A stretch of DNA of 64,000 bases, from positions 1,099,256 to 1,163,255 of the forward strand of contig VZDJ01000045.1 of NCBI GenBank assembly GCA_008694505.1, in the 5' to 3' direction. The notes under the pieces are model-generated. The model was not told the origin of the DNA and made no database searches. It was given only the letters and a program-made list of their open reading frames with translations. A program made the position numbers and the translations under genes. This document shows positions 35,601 through 47,130 of the stretch, one piece after another; the first letter of the stretch is position 1, and every line of letters begins with the position of its first letter. The stretch is from Cyanoderma ruficeps (taxonomy: Eukaryota; Chordata; Aves; Passeriformes; Timaliidae).

Positions 35601-38025
35601 TACATTATGGTATATCACATAAAGGCCCAGGGTTCTCTGGGTTCATCTGAGCAGATTGCAGTCTCAAAAGGATTCACACATGTGCCCTATACCAATAAGT
35701 CATATATGTGCACATTTCGTAGGTCGGTGGTGGGACTGTACGGAGCCTGCTGCTTTCAAATCGTACAGCTGGATTGATTTTTATATTGTGTGCCAAAAAC
35801 TATGATGCACCCAGAATCTAAAAACACGAGAGGTACCAAAAGTAGTCTACAAAATCTGGCATAAGAAGAAAAAGGACTTCTTGGGAGGACTCCTTGTGCG
35901 TATATCTCTTGAGAGTATAATACTTTCAAGTTCCACTGAACCCCATTTTATAACCCAGTGAGAATTTCTGTACTATGTCCTTCTGATGCTGTCTTATCTT
36001 TCCTTGTCTTGCAAACACTTCACCAAAAAATTTTCACTTTTTCTTCTGAGTCATCATAACACCTAACACAATGAATAGATGTTCACTAACTTGGCAAGAC
36101 ATTATTTGTTTTAACAGTAAATGACAATTGGCTGCTAGGTTTAATACATGCTGAGCCTCAAGACAAAGTGCATCCTTGTGTATTACTCCAGCTCTTCACT
36201 AATTTATAGCAGCATAGAGTCAGCTTGTGAACACGGGGCCCCTTTATATCACCTCAGGAAATAAGGCTTAAGACTATGTTTTATATTTTTCCCAGTGCTG
36301 TCTGACTTGGCAGTTCAACATGTTGTGTGAGATTTTTACTCCCATATCTCTGTTGTGGTTATATCTGAAACATTTTTTTCTCTGTTACACAGGTCTGTCA
36401 GCTCTAACTTTCATGTTAAAATACAGCTGAAAAGATATTCTCTGTGATGCTGGGAAGCAGCAAAAGATCTATAGATCATCGTGTGAAAATCATCACAATA
36501 GTTCTTTATACATCACTATTACATTGAGAAAATACTCATCTTTAACTCTGATTGATCATAATGAAGGGAAAAGCCACTTAGCACTTGTTTGAGGCACCTG
36601 ATGGGTGAAAGGATTGGTCCCTAGGGTTTCACTTTTCTGCAGGACTCAAGGACAGTGTATGTCATAAAGTGCAGTGAGAGACAAATCAAACTTCAAACAA
36701 CTTGACGTCATTGAGAACAAGAAATAATTTCTTTCCCATTTCCAGTTCAAAATGTAAACAACTTTAAAAAAGAAGCTCTGCAATCCAGTGAAAAGAACTG
36801 TACATAAAGTGAATTTAAAATATAACACTGAAGCATATGGGGATAAAATAGGTCAAAACATAAGCCAAATAACGCACCTTGTTTCCCCATTATCCAGAAG
36901 ATTTCAACTAAATATTTTTCATTTAGTGATAAACTGTTGCTAGTATTTGAGTGGGTGCAACAATAAGTATGAACATAAATTCTTGATGCTTGCGTGTTGC
37001 TTCAGAAACTAATGGCTTCTACACAATTGAGGGTAATAATTTTGTTAATATCTGTTATTCTTCTTCCCAAATGTTGCGTTCTGCTACCTTTTAAAAAGAA
37101 TGAAAGAAAAGGTGTAAGATAAACCTATAGGTTTTAGGTATGTAGGTACACCCTGTAGACTGCAAAGAATGTCATGCCAGGTTATTCTTACTGGCGGTAT
37201 TGGTTTAGGAGATGAGGGCTTCTAGATGAATTACACACACCAGTAATAACCACATTAAGGCAGAACTCATTAATTAAAGATGAAGTCTGGTTTTATTCTT
37301 CTAGTGTGAGTTGAACAACCCATGGCATTTCTTTAACAAGAAAAAGGTATTCCATGCCTCTTCAAGTAAAAGAAAAAAGTACATCCATATTCTTACATAA
37401 GCATAAATCAGAACAGCTTCACTAATATCCAATAGAGTGCAATTATTTGTAACTAAGAGTACTATGCACCAAAACGTAGAACAACCTTGCATGATCACAG
37501 AGTTTTGCTGTATTAAAAATGTGATGTAGTACTTTTTCTATGGAAATCATGACCAATTTTCCACTTGTAGTATTGGAAAGGATCTCCTCCAGACTATTTC
37601 TTATAAAGAAAGGGACCAATTTGCAACTTTGTACATCTCTGGAATCAACATGTGGCTCAAAGGGTTTTTCTGATACTTTTTGAGCAAAAGTACAAAAATA
37701 AAACCAGAACAAAAATATTACTGACTGTATCTTCTAACCCAATTGAATTAGCTGTGTGGCTTGACTGAGGAAAGTCCACCTCCACAAATTCTGTACCCTG
37801 AATCCTAGAGAAGTTTTTTACTTTTGGTATGATCTCTGTGGTTTAAACTTATCTATACTTTTAAATGCAACTTTTTTAAAGCCTATTTTTTTCCATGGAA
37901 AAATGAATTCATTACTAAACCTGCTTAGCACCTACTTTCTTTATTTTATAACAGCATGTTATATAGCATGTTGCTCCCTAGCTGTCTTCTCTAGTAATAT
38001 TCAGTTTAAGTATAAACAGATACTT
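32608..38025. other. Non-coding DNA, no gene recognised
   Basis: About 5.4 kb with no recognisable gene or repeat family. The 133-codon frame at 32637-33038 (+) is hydrophobic and F/L/S-rich, as chance frames in T-rich DNA are, and has no domain. A perfect 9-bp hairpin lies at 33151-33173. Confidence 0.5.
33151..33173. repeat. Perfect inverted repeat, 9-bp stem, 5-nt loop
   Basis: GAAATAACC and GGTTATTTC are exact reverse complements separated by ACAAA. The stem does not extend further, and no flanking signature of a small RNA gene is evident. Confidence 0.7.
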
Positions 38026-38076
38026 TATATATATATATATATATACACATATATATATATATATACACACACACAC
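38026..38076. repeat. Compound microsatellite (TA)n / (CA)n
   Basis: Alternating TA units with embedded ACACA, then a CA run at the right end. It is probably length-polymorphic. Confidence 0.95.
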
Positions 38077-40137
38077 GCCAGATATTGCAATGATATTACA
38101 TTAAATGGAGTGTTATGTTTTTCTGGCTTTGGTAAAATATATTTCAGAACCAAATGTAAGGGACTTTTCTGATTGCCTTTCCATTCCAGTAATGGGATTA
38201 CCCTAGAGCAGGACTGAAGTTCCTAAATCTTCAGTCATTCTATCACCCTTCAGTTGAAAAAAACCTTCCAACATTTGCAGACTGCTGCAAAAAATCCAGT
38301 GGCAGGGTCCATTAACATAATTTCACTGCTTGATACACCAATATCATCTATGTTAAGTGGAATATTTTGTATACATGCACATATGTAGGAAAGCAAGTAG
38401 ATAGTTAGGAATATAGGTACATTGAAAGATGGATGGATAAACAAATATATACATTCTCCCAGCACTTCTATTTTTCAACAAATCAGCTGTGAATTTTCTG
38501 CATTTAACAATTTAATGCATTTTGTACTTACTCGTCTAGAGAAAAGGTAAACGAAAGATAATAGATCATTATGCCCAGCAGAAAAAGCACCTCTGATTAT
38601 ATATCTCATCTAAGTCACTACTCCAAGCAGAGTGCAACCTTAATGTTCAAATCGCACTCCTACTTTGGTGGGGGGATATGAACTTTTCAGTTTGCTCCCT
38701 CACAACCTGTGTCCTGCAAATACTCCTTCAGTAAAACATCATTATCTTAGAGGGTTTCAGAAGCAAGCATTTTAAAAAATTGCTTTTTAATTTGTAATGT
38801 TCAAGACATCATTTTCTATTACCATTGGGTCAGACTCACTGCATCTTTCCTTTCTCATGTGTTTTAGTTTTCTAGAAAAGCTGTCACTACTGAGAGGGAG
38901 GGTAAATACAGACAATCACTAGACAAGAAAATGAAGTTTTCTTGAAATTAATCTGATTTTTGAGGGGTCCCTTCCCTTCCCTTCCCTTCNCCCCCAATGG
39001 TCCTCTCCCACCTAAAAGCACAAGTTCAACTTCACCTCTGTTCAGTACTGTTAGCATGACTTTTAGCAGTAGTGTGAGCAGAATTAATAAATCCACCTAT
39101 AATTTTCTAAAGGGCACATATTCTTCCATGGCTCTTTGTTTACACCAGCAACAGTCTCCTTGGAATTAGCCACTTGGCAATATGAGGAATTAGAATGCAG
39201 CCTCCAGCTTATTTGGCTGTTACTTTGCCAAAGGGAGAAAAAGTGAATGAAAAATCAATATGTGGTTGAATACATAGGATGTTCATTCAGCACCATGTGC
39301 TTTTCCCATGGCAAAGCATGATAGGAAGCACTGAAAGAAGGCAAAGAAGGTAAAAGGCTTTATAGAGTTACACCAGAAAAAAGCAGAGTTACCATGTAAT
39401 CCAGCTAATGCACAGTGATGGTAAGGTTATTGCTTATTCTGTCTCTGTATTTCACATTTTGCATAGTGGTCCTGGTGACCTGTGTGATTCATGCTGTAAA
39501 AAATTACAAACAACAAACAACAAAAGCAAAAACAAAAAAAACCTACCAAAAATGTCCTTACAGCAGAGGAAAAGTTGTCACATTGGTTGTATGAATAGGG
39601 GCAAGATCCCCTAAGGATGAAGCACAGTGATATGTTTTGTGCCTGCTAGAAGTATCTTCTGACAGATTCAGAAGAAAGAAGATAAATCAAAAAATTTCTT
39701 TGCAAATATACCTTCTGTCTATCATACCTGATTTTAAATTTAGTAGTATTGAAAATTGAAATAAATTTTAAAAAGAGAAAATTACAGAGGTGCCCATTGT
39801 GTCCTGGGAACCAAAATGTGTTGAAATCAAACCTTAGGGTTGAATTGGTTCTCAAAAGAATGAAATATGTCCACCATTCCTAAAATCAAAACCAGAGCAG
39901 AAGTCCTTCTTAAATAACTGAATGATTTGACAGATACATCACGCCATCCATGTTTGCTTAAACCACTCAGAGTAAAAGCTAAAATTAGCTTTAAGCTCAC
40001 TCTCCCTGAAATCTCCAGATGAAATAAATACAACCGCCTTACATCTAGTTAAAAATAGATGTTGTTTTGAACATGTTCATTAAAGCTAATTATCTGCATA
40101 CGTGTTTAATCTCTATTTACCATGGAAATTTCAGGAA
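38077..40137. other. Non-coding DNA, no gene recognised
   Basis: About 2 kb with no recognisable gene. It contains the CCCTT simple repeat at 38968-38989 and its adjacent N. Confidence 0.5.
38968..38990. repeat. (CCCTT)n simple repeat ending in an N
   Basis: About four units of CCCTT followed by one N at 38990 and a C-run. The N suggests unresolved repeat length. Confidence 0.85.
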
Positions 40138-40176
40138 CATATATATATATACACATACATATATATATATATATAT
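40138..40176. repeat. Compound microsatellite (AT)n with ACACATAC core
   Basis: AT dinucleotide runs on both sides of a short ACACATACAT core. The structure resembles the microsatellite 2.1 kb upstream. Confidence 0.95.
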
Positions 40177-43017
40177 CCTCTTTTAGAATTTTTTTTCCAT
40201 TCAGAAATTGTAGAACTTTAAACTTCATTTTCTTCAGCTGTTACTGCAGGTCAATAAGATTAACTAAAATGTCTACACCCCTCTAAACATTCTTGCTAAG
40301 TGTTGAGAGCAACAGCTTGAAGAAGGCAGATACACACAGGCAATATGAGAGTCAAAATAAATAGCTTCACAATTTCTATAAATTACGTGAATGGGGTTCT
40401 TTTTCCCCCACTTGCACATATTTTCCTACTGTGACAATACACATCTTGAATTAGGGATCCAGAAATACCCAGGAACTTCTAAATTGAAACATTCCCTTAT
40501 GCTTCATTCACAACAGAAAATTAAAGAAATTTAGATTTATAGTTCTGAAACATGGGGTTTGGACTTGGTTCAGCAAGTCTTTCTTTTTTCAAGAAAAATT
40601 AAGGAATTATTTTAGAATTTGATTCTAATTTCACTAGAAGAAAGAGAATAGAAATTCAGGATAGAGAGCTTTGACTTCAACCTATGTGTTTCCGATTTTG
40701 TGCATCTTACTCTACATCTACATCATCCCCAGCGTCTGCAGGTTTGTAAACCCAAGTGTTAATTTTTATTACTCTCTGTTCCGTGTTTGGCTGTGCCTAT
40801 CAGCCTATTAATAAATTAATAGAGTCTCTATCTATCATTGCTAAGCAGGAAGAAGGACATGCTAAGCCATAACATTGATGCATTTGAAAATACATTGTGT
40901 CTTATTATTTAGCCTATTTAATAACGTGCCAATACTACTTTACTAAATGCTAGTCATGAGAGATTATTTCAATATTTTAAAAATTATTTCTGAATTCCTT
41001 TGAAATGCCAGATGTTTTCTACTAATCAAAAAATATTTTTCATGAGGATTCCTGTAGAGAGATCTCCAATCAGAGATAAGAGTTAATGTAAAATTGGTAC
41101 ACACTACTCGCTGGTTTTTAACCTCAAATACTAATGAAAGTTAGGTATCTGAACTCAGCAGAGCGGTAACTAGCTTTCAGTACCAGCAGTTTTCAGCCTG
41201 GGTGTAGAAGATCTGCCAGCAGCTCAATCACACTTTTATGGCAAAATATCTGTGACAGTTGTAAAATGAGATGCAAGCAAAGGAGTATATTTTTCTGCCC
41301 AGCAAATCTGGGTGACACCTGCTAATGCTGACATAGACATGCCTGTGCAATGATGACTCTATATTCCCCTCAGACTGCAAAAGGATGGTTTTACTGTGTA
41401 TCAGTGTATATAAGGAAGCATAACAAATATTAGTGGTGATTTAATGCATAATTTCCCACTTTCTATATGGAAGCCTGTAATCCTGGAGGGTCCCACTCCA
41501 TTTTAGTGTTTGAAAGGACATGAGATGTAGGCTTTTCAGATGTGTAAGGAGTAATAGCTCTTTTAACATTTAGATGTCAAGTTTCACATTCTAGTATTTC
41601 ATTAATGGGCTGCAATATCTTATGTGCTGACTGAGATCTTACCTACGCAATTTTTTTTTTTTAAAAAGCCCCTTCCCTTTCAAGAGATGAAGCGAGATGG
41701 TAGTCTTCCAAGCAATAAATCAGGAAATGTCCCCCTGACAGTGAATGTGAGCCAGAGAGAGACAAAGAAGGCTGTGGGGGGAAGAAGCAGGGAGAGTGCA
41801 TGCATGTGCAAAAGCTGGTAATTTTCACCACTGGTATGCTCTTTAAGATAAGTGAAAACCATCTTATGGCATAAAACTTGTGTGTCTCTATTCCGTGCCA
41901 TGTCACCGTACCTCACTCTTCTCTGAGACTGGAGGAAATTACTTATCCAAGGGGTATAATTTCACTCCTTAGCACATCAAACCACACTCATTTTGAATGT
42001 ATTCATGTACATAAGACTCTAGATCACAAGCTGAATAAGAAGAAAAAAGAAGGAGAAAAGACGAATCAACCAAGGTATAGATGGAAGAGGAGAATATGGG
42101 TTCAAAATATCAAGAGGGGAGGAACTGTGTTTGTTCAAGTTGTTCTCAAAGGAAAGAAATATCCCAGACCTAGAAATTCTCTGTGACTTAAGCATTTAGT
42201 CTCATATATTCAAAGAAACCTTTGCATGATCTGGCACTCTAACCCTCCCAAGTTGCACATAAGATATTTGATTCTCTGTTCATCTGCTAAAATAAGCCCA
42301 GAGTTCAATATTATATTTAGCAGAAAACAGAGGAGAGAAATGCACCTATATAAATACTACATTCCATGCAAAAGTATGCATCTTCACAGCAATGCTGTGA
42401 AGGAAGGAAACAATACTAAGAAAGAGAATTGACCATTCTACCTATGATCTTAGATTAGCAGCCATCTGAGGAGACAGTTTGATTTGAGGCCATGACAGAG
42501 CTCATGGATTTACAGCTGCTGGACAGCAGAGCATTCAGAGGCATGCCCAAGTCCAACCAGACAGTGCTTACTGGTAACTTATATTTCAAAAGTTTACAGC
42601 ATCTTTTATTGATTGCTGATTTTTATGCCTTAGCATGGAAAAGAAAATGTGATAGAGTTTCTTATACAGATTAACTGTAATGGAGTGTAAGTTGCATTTT
42701 GACTCCTGCAGATAAGAGCTGAACCATTCATACTTCATGTGGAATTCGAACAGGATTTTTGTCTGACTGTGTCATGACAGTGAGCATTCAACACCAGGTG
42801 AAGGATAAGCCTTGTGTCAAATGGTGCAAGGCCTCTCCTGTTCCATGACTTTGGAAACCTGTGCCTAGATTCCTTCACCACTGGGGACTTTTGTCCATGA
42901 TGGCTCCTGCTGGACTCCTAGAACAACCTTAAATACACACCTAAAGCTAGCCCCACATTGTGTCTCAAAGCAAGCATATACTTAATGTTTTCAGCCTATA
43001 AAGGACAAGCAAAAGAG
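40177..43017. other. Non-coding AT-rich DNA, no gene recognised
   Basis: About 2.8 kb with no recognisable gene or named repeat. The largest frame (41878-42186, +, 102 codons) is K-rich and has no domain. Confidence 0.5.
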
Positions 43018-43590
43018 AAAGTCACAGAACCACAGAATTCACTAGGATGGAAAAGACCTCAGAGATCATCAAGTTCAACCTCTGGTTAAACACCACCTTT
43101 GTTAACCAGACCATGGCACTGAGTGACACATCCAGTCTTTTCTTAAACACCTTCAGGGACAGTGATTCCACCACTTCCCTGGGCAGCCTATTCCTATGCC
43201 CAATGACTCTTTCTGTAAAGAATTATATTCTAATCCCCTGGTGCAGTTTAATACTCTGTGTTCTCATCTTTTCACTGGTTGCCTGAGAGAAGAGACCAAC
43301 CCCCTCCTGGCTAAAACCTCCAACCTCTTTTCGGGCAGTTGTAGAGAACGATAAGGTCTCCCCTGAGCCTTCTCTTCTCCAGGCTAAACAAGCTCAAATC
43401 CCTCAGCCGTTCTTCACCGGTCTTTTGTTCCAGAACCTTCACCAGCCTGGTTGCCCTCCTCTGGATGCATTTGAGTATCTCAATGTCCTTCCTGAACTGA
43501 GGGGCCCAGAACTGGAAACAGTACTTAAGATGCAGTCTAACTAGTGCTGAGTACAGGGGGAAAAAGTCTTGTGTTGCTAGAGTTTGACTG
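43018..43590 (-). mobile_element. CR1 LINE, ORF2 C-terminus and 3' end
   Basis: Reverse-oriented CR1 with its 3' end at the left: GAACCACAGAATTCACTAGG near 43026 and GATCATCAAGTTCAACCTCTG near 43064. The interior shows the CAGGGACAGTGATTCCACCAC block near 43154. The minus-strand frame at 43658-43311 carries the CR1 ORF2 C-terminal landmarks in order: PLYSALV, then [17 protein letters not shown] and [15 protein letters not shown]. This is the best-preserved ORF2 remnant in the window. It still lacks the RT catalytic core and endonuclease and does not reach a normal C-terminus. It is a 5'-truncated dead copy. Confidence 0.93.
43311..43588 (-). pseudogene. CR1 ORF2 (reverse transcriptase) C-terminal fragment
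   Basis: Roughly 90 recognisable codons of the CR1 polyprotein downstream of the RT catalytic domain, from PLYSALV through RRATRLV to [10 protein letters not shown], uninterrupted in one frame. The rest of the protein is absent, so no enzymatic product is expected. It lies wholly within the CR1 element described for 43018-43590. Confidence 0.85.
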
Positions 43591-46500
43591 CATTCTACTT
43601 CCTTTCCATCCTTTAAAGTAAAAAATAGAGTGAATGTTCTGAATACAGGATGTCCCACTAGTTAGAACTTTATTCAGTGAAAAAGTGAAAGATTTGTGTC
43701 TTATTTCATTGCAGCCTGGGCTTCATATTCTTGATTTTGGTAGGCCCTGGCTAAAGACATTTAGTGTTCTGGTTGGCATTGGACAATTTTTAAGAAGCAG
43801 TAATGCATTCTTGTACCAAAGAAAAGCTGGGGCCAGTAGAAGCAATAACATTGTATTGGGTCTCCCAAAACTGATTCACCTGCAGTCCAGGCCGGTGAAA
43901 TGTAATCAACGACACTGACCTGTGAAAGACAAAGTTCTTAAAACAGAACAATGCAAACCAAAGGAACATTATAAAGATATGAGTACACTGAAACTTGAAT
44001 CAGAAGCATTAAGGGATGGCAGGCAGAAGAAAACACAGATTTTATCTCATCTCTGTGCCACATGTCTTATTAATACAAAGAAAAGACTTATGACAAATCA
44101 TCCCTCATCTATTTTCCTTGTATACAATGGATGCCTAATAAAAATGGTCACTGATCCACTGCAGTAAGGAAGCAGTATAGAATATACAGTCCCGACACCA
44201 ATTTCACTGGCAGGATTACATTGATTGTCCTTCTCCAAACTTAAGAAAGCTGTGTCATTTAAAAAAAAAAATTAAAAAGGTCTATATTTGTATTTCACAA
44301 AGTTTAAACATATGATAGGAAGCACTATATACATTCTAACTTCTTTTCTTTGCTCTGCTACTGGTTTGCAGTGGCACTTTGGACATACCTTCCATGCATT
44401 TTTCTTTTTTTGCCCATAGCTGAAATGGGTTTGTAAAAGTTAAACTGAGTTTTATGAGTACTAGTTCTTTGAACTTTCCAATCTGTGGTTGGGTTCTGTT
44501 ATCCTTTCCTCTCTGTCTGATGCTGTAAGTGCGCACCAGCAGCCAAGGAAGACAGTAGAGCCTCATTCCCACTCCCCATCTGTTCACTCTTCAGGAGGCA
44601 GCAGGTAACAAAATGCTGCATCCAAAAAGGTGAAGGCATCATAGAGGAAGAATTTCATAGGAAGAGCTATGTTGGGTCTAGTTGTAAATGAGACTCTAAA
44701 ATATTTTCTTATCCACTCTTAACCCAGAAAACAGGAAAGGACAAGTAACAGTCCTTTTCCAGATCTGCAGTTACTAGTGAGGATCATGTGTTCTTATTTC
44801 ACGTGTGCCAGTTTATTTTCTTTCTTCCTCAGATGCTCTATTGTTGCATGGTTTTAGCCATTTAGTAAAATGTTTTCTGCTGTCACACTAAGCACAGAGT
44901 CCTGTGATCTGAAAAAAAAGGTGGGGCAGGGAAAGGTTTGTGTGGTATTTTGTTCAGGGGCAAGCATGTGGCTCCCTATATACCCTGAGGACACAGTCAT
45001 TCAGTTTGTACCATGCAAAGTCCAATCACAAGCTCATTAATCAGAAGTGAATGAGCTCCCATATCTGAGAGGTGAGGCAAGTGATGTGATTCCTGGAAGT
45101 AGCATTGCCTGGAACGCAAAATCAGAAAGAAGAAATTCAGGCAGCTCCTCATCACAGATGCTTGTGTCAAAAAAAACTGTGAAAGAGAGGGAGAGGGTGA
45201 GGAATAGGGATAGGGGATGGGCAAGGAAGAAGAGAGAGAGGAATAGGGATAGGGGATGAGTGAGAAAGAACAAGGAGAGGGAGAGGGAGNGGACAGGCAA
45301 TATCCCAGTTCTATAGAGCAGCACCTTTACTCTGATGTTGCTTGATTTGTATTGTTTGTGTTACTATATCTGCAGGATGTCTTAGAGGGCATCAGGGTGC
45401 CACTGAGCACAGTGGAATGCACAAATAAAGTCTTCCTCAAGACAGTGAGAGATTGCCAGACACAAAAAAAAAACCAAAAACCTCCTTTAAGTTTCTAGTA
45501 GTTCTCCACTACATGTAATGGATCCCAAAGTCCTAGCAGCAGCTGCAGAGCCAGAGGACAGAGATTGATGTGTGACTGCATGCACACTGCAGAAGGGTTT
45601 GGCTCTATTTACTGCAACCAGCCAGGGCAGTTGGGCTCCTTCCTCCACTCCTTCGATTTCTTGCTGCTTTCTAACTCTGGAATAAAGAGGCAAAAACTTA
45701 GTGGTTTTCCACTAAAAGAGGCACAGCATAGGAAGAGTTAAAATAAGAAAGCCTGAATGTTTAATCTGCCAGAAACATATGAGAAGAGCAATCAAATCTG
45801 GGATAAGTAGCTCTGAATGAGGTATGCCTGATTGCTTTAGACCATGCTGTTTGTCAGCCTTTTAAAATTCAAGTCATTACCAGATGCTGATCTGCTCTAA
45901 TATTGTGATATTTTATCTGATTACACTTATGTGATTGTGCTATATCTGATATTTGCCTTCCCATTTTTCCATGTATATTAAATGCAGGTGGTTTTATTAT
46001 TCAGAGAGCTAGAAAGTGTTGACTGCTCTGAATATAAATGGGGATATTATATCATTACCTTGCTCTGAAAGCAGAGTCATTCAGTGTGTAAATCATATGC
46101 AAGGTACCTAGTGGAGACACAAAAAACCATAATGTCTTAAGAGAGAAAGCAATGAGAAAGGGATAAGGAGATAAAAATTTAGGGCATTGTTAAAGAAGGA
46201 TAATGTTCATAATCCTATTTAGTTCTTTGAAACCACCATTTGATAATATAACCTTTATATTCAAAACTTTTTTTAAGTTCATTGAGTATCTCTTGGTGAA
46301 GCCATTGTCACATGGAACATTATCATTAATAAGACTGAATAAAAACAAGATCACTAACCAACCAGGCATCTTAGCTGCTTTCAAAAGATGCAGAAGAGGC
46401 CCACACATTTCTGCAAATCCTTTGTGGATCCTTCTAAAAGAATGTCTTACTGTGGTTACAGAATTTTGGGAAACCTTGAAAAAATATTCAGGAATCACTT

Positions 46501-46709
46501 ACAGCATATCTGAAAAGCAGATCAAGGTAATAGGGCAGGTCAGGAATCCCTTTTTCTTATAAGCAAGAAAATTTCCTTGAAAATTTCGCTGTGATAAATT
46601 GAAAGCGTGATAAATCCTACTGGGAGGATGCTTAGAAAAGTTACTGGATCATAAAAAGGCTAAGACTAGAGACACCTCTGAAGAGGAGCTAGCCTAGCTC
46701 TGTTGCTGA
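43591..46709. other. Non-coding DNA, no gene recognised
   Basis: About 3.1 kb without a recognisable gene. It contains the purine-rich repeat at 45181-45295. Other open frames are under 90 codons. Confidence 0.5.
45181..45295 (+). repeat. Purine-rich tract with a 39-bp-spaced 21-bp duplication
   Basis: Almost pure G/A sequence. A 21-bp segment beginning GAGGAATAGGG occurs at 45199-45219 and again identically at 45238-45258, 39 bp apart, between GAGAGG-type units. An N at 45290 lies in the same tract. It looks like an imperfect minisatellite. Long polypurine tracts can form triplexes and are prone to sequencing error. Confidence 0.8.
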
Positions 46710-47130
46710 AGACAGTGTGCAGCTGCATTTTGGATATCTTCAGGGATGGAGACTCCACAACCACTCTGAGAAACTTGTCCCATTTCTAAGAATCCCACAC
46801 AGGAAAAAAGGGTTCTCTTATGTTTAAATGAATATTTATGTCTTTCAGTTTGTGCCCATTACATCTTGTCCTGTCACTAGGCAGAACTGAGGAGAGTCTG
46901 CCTACACCTTCTTTCCCTCTCCATGAGGTACTCATGCATCTTGATAAGATCAGCCCCAACCTTCTCTTCTTCAGGCTGAACAGTCGCAGCTCTCTCAGTC
47001 TGTCCTCTTAGAAGAGGTGCTCCAGCCTTCTGATAATCTTTGTGGGGCATCTCTGGACTTGTTCCAGTGTGTCCGTGCTGCTCTGGCAGGGGAAGCCCAG
47101 GAGCAGGCACTCCAGGTGTGGTCATGTCTA
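46710..47130 (-). mobile_element. CR1 LINE internal-3' fragment
   Basis: Reverse complement of CR1: ATATCTTCAGGGATGGAGACTC near 46734, TGCCCATTACATCTTGTCCTGTC near 46853, the GATAAGATCAGCCCCAACCTTC block near 46941, TTCTTCAGGCTGAACAGTCGC near 46966, and CTCCAGGTGTGGTC near 47111. The sequence lacks the extreme 3' tail on its left side, which CR1 copies normally keep, so the 3' end was probably deleted or is too diverged to see. Frames are broken. Confidence 0.85.

Noticed and set aside
45037..45324. Leucine/serine/phenylalanine-rich minus-strand frame resembling a transmembrane protein
   Set aside because: It translates the complement of the purine-rich minisatellite, which gives LSLF repeats; it also includes an N.
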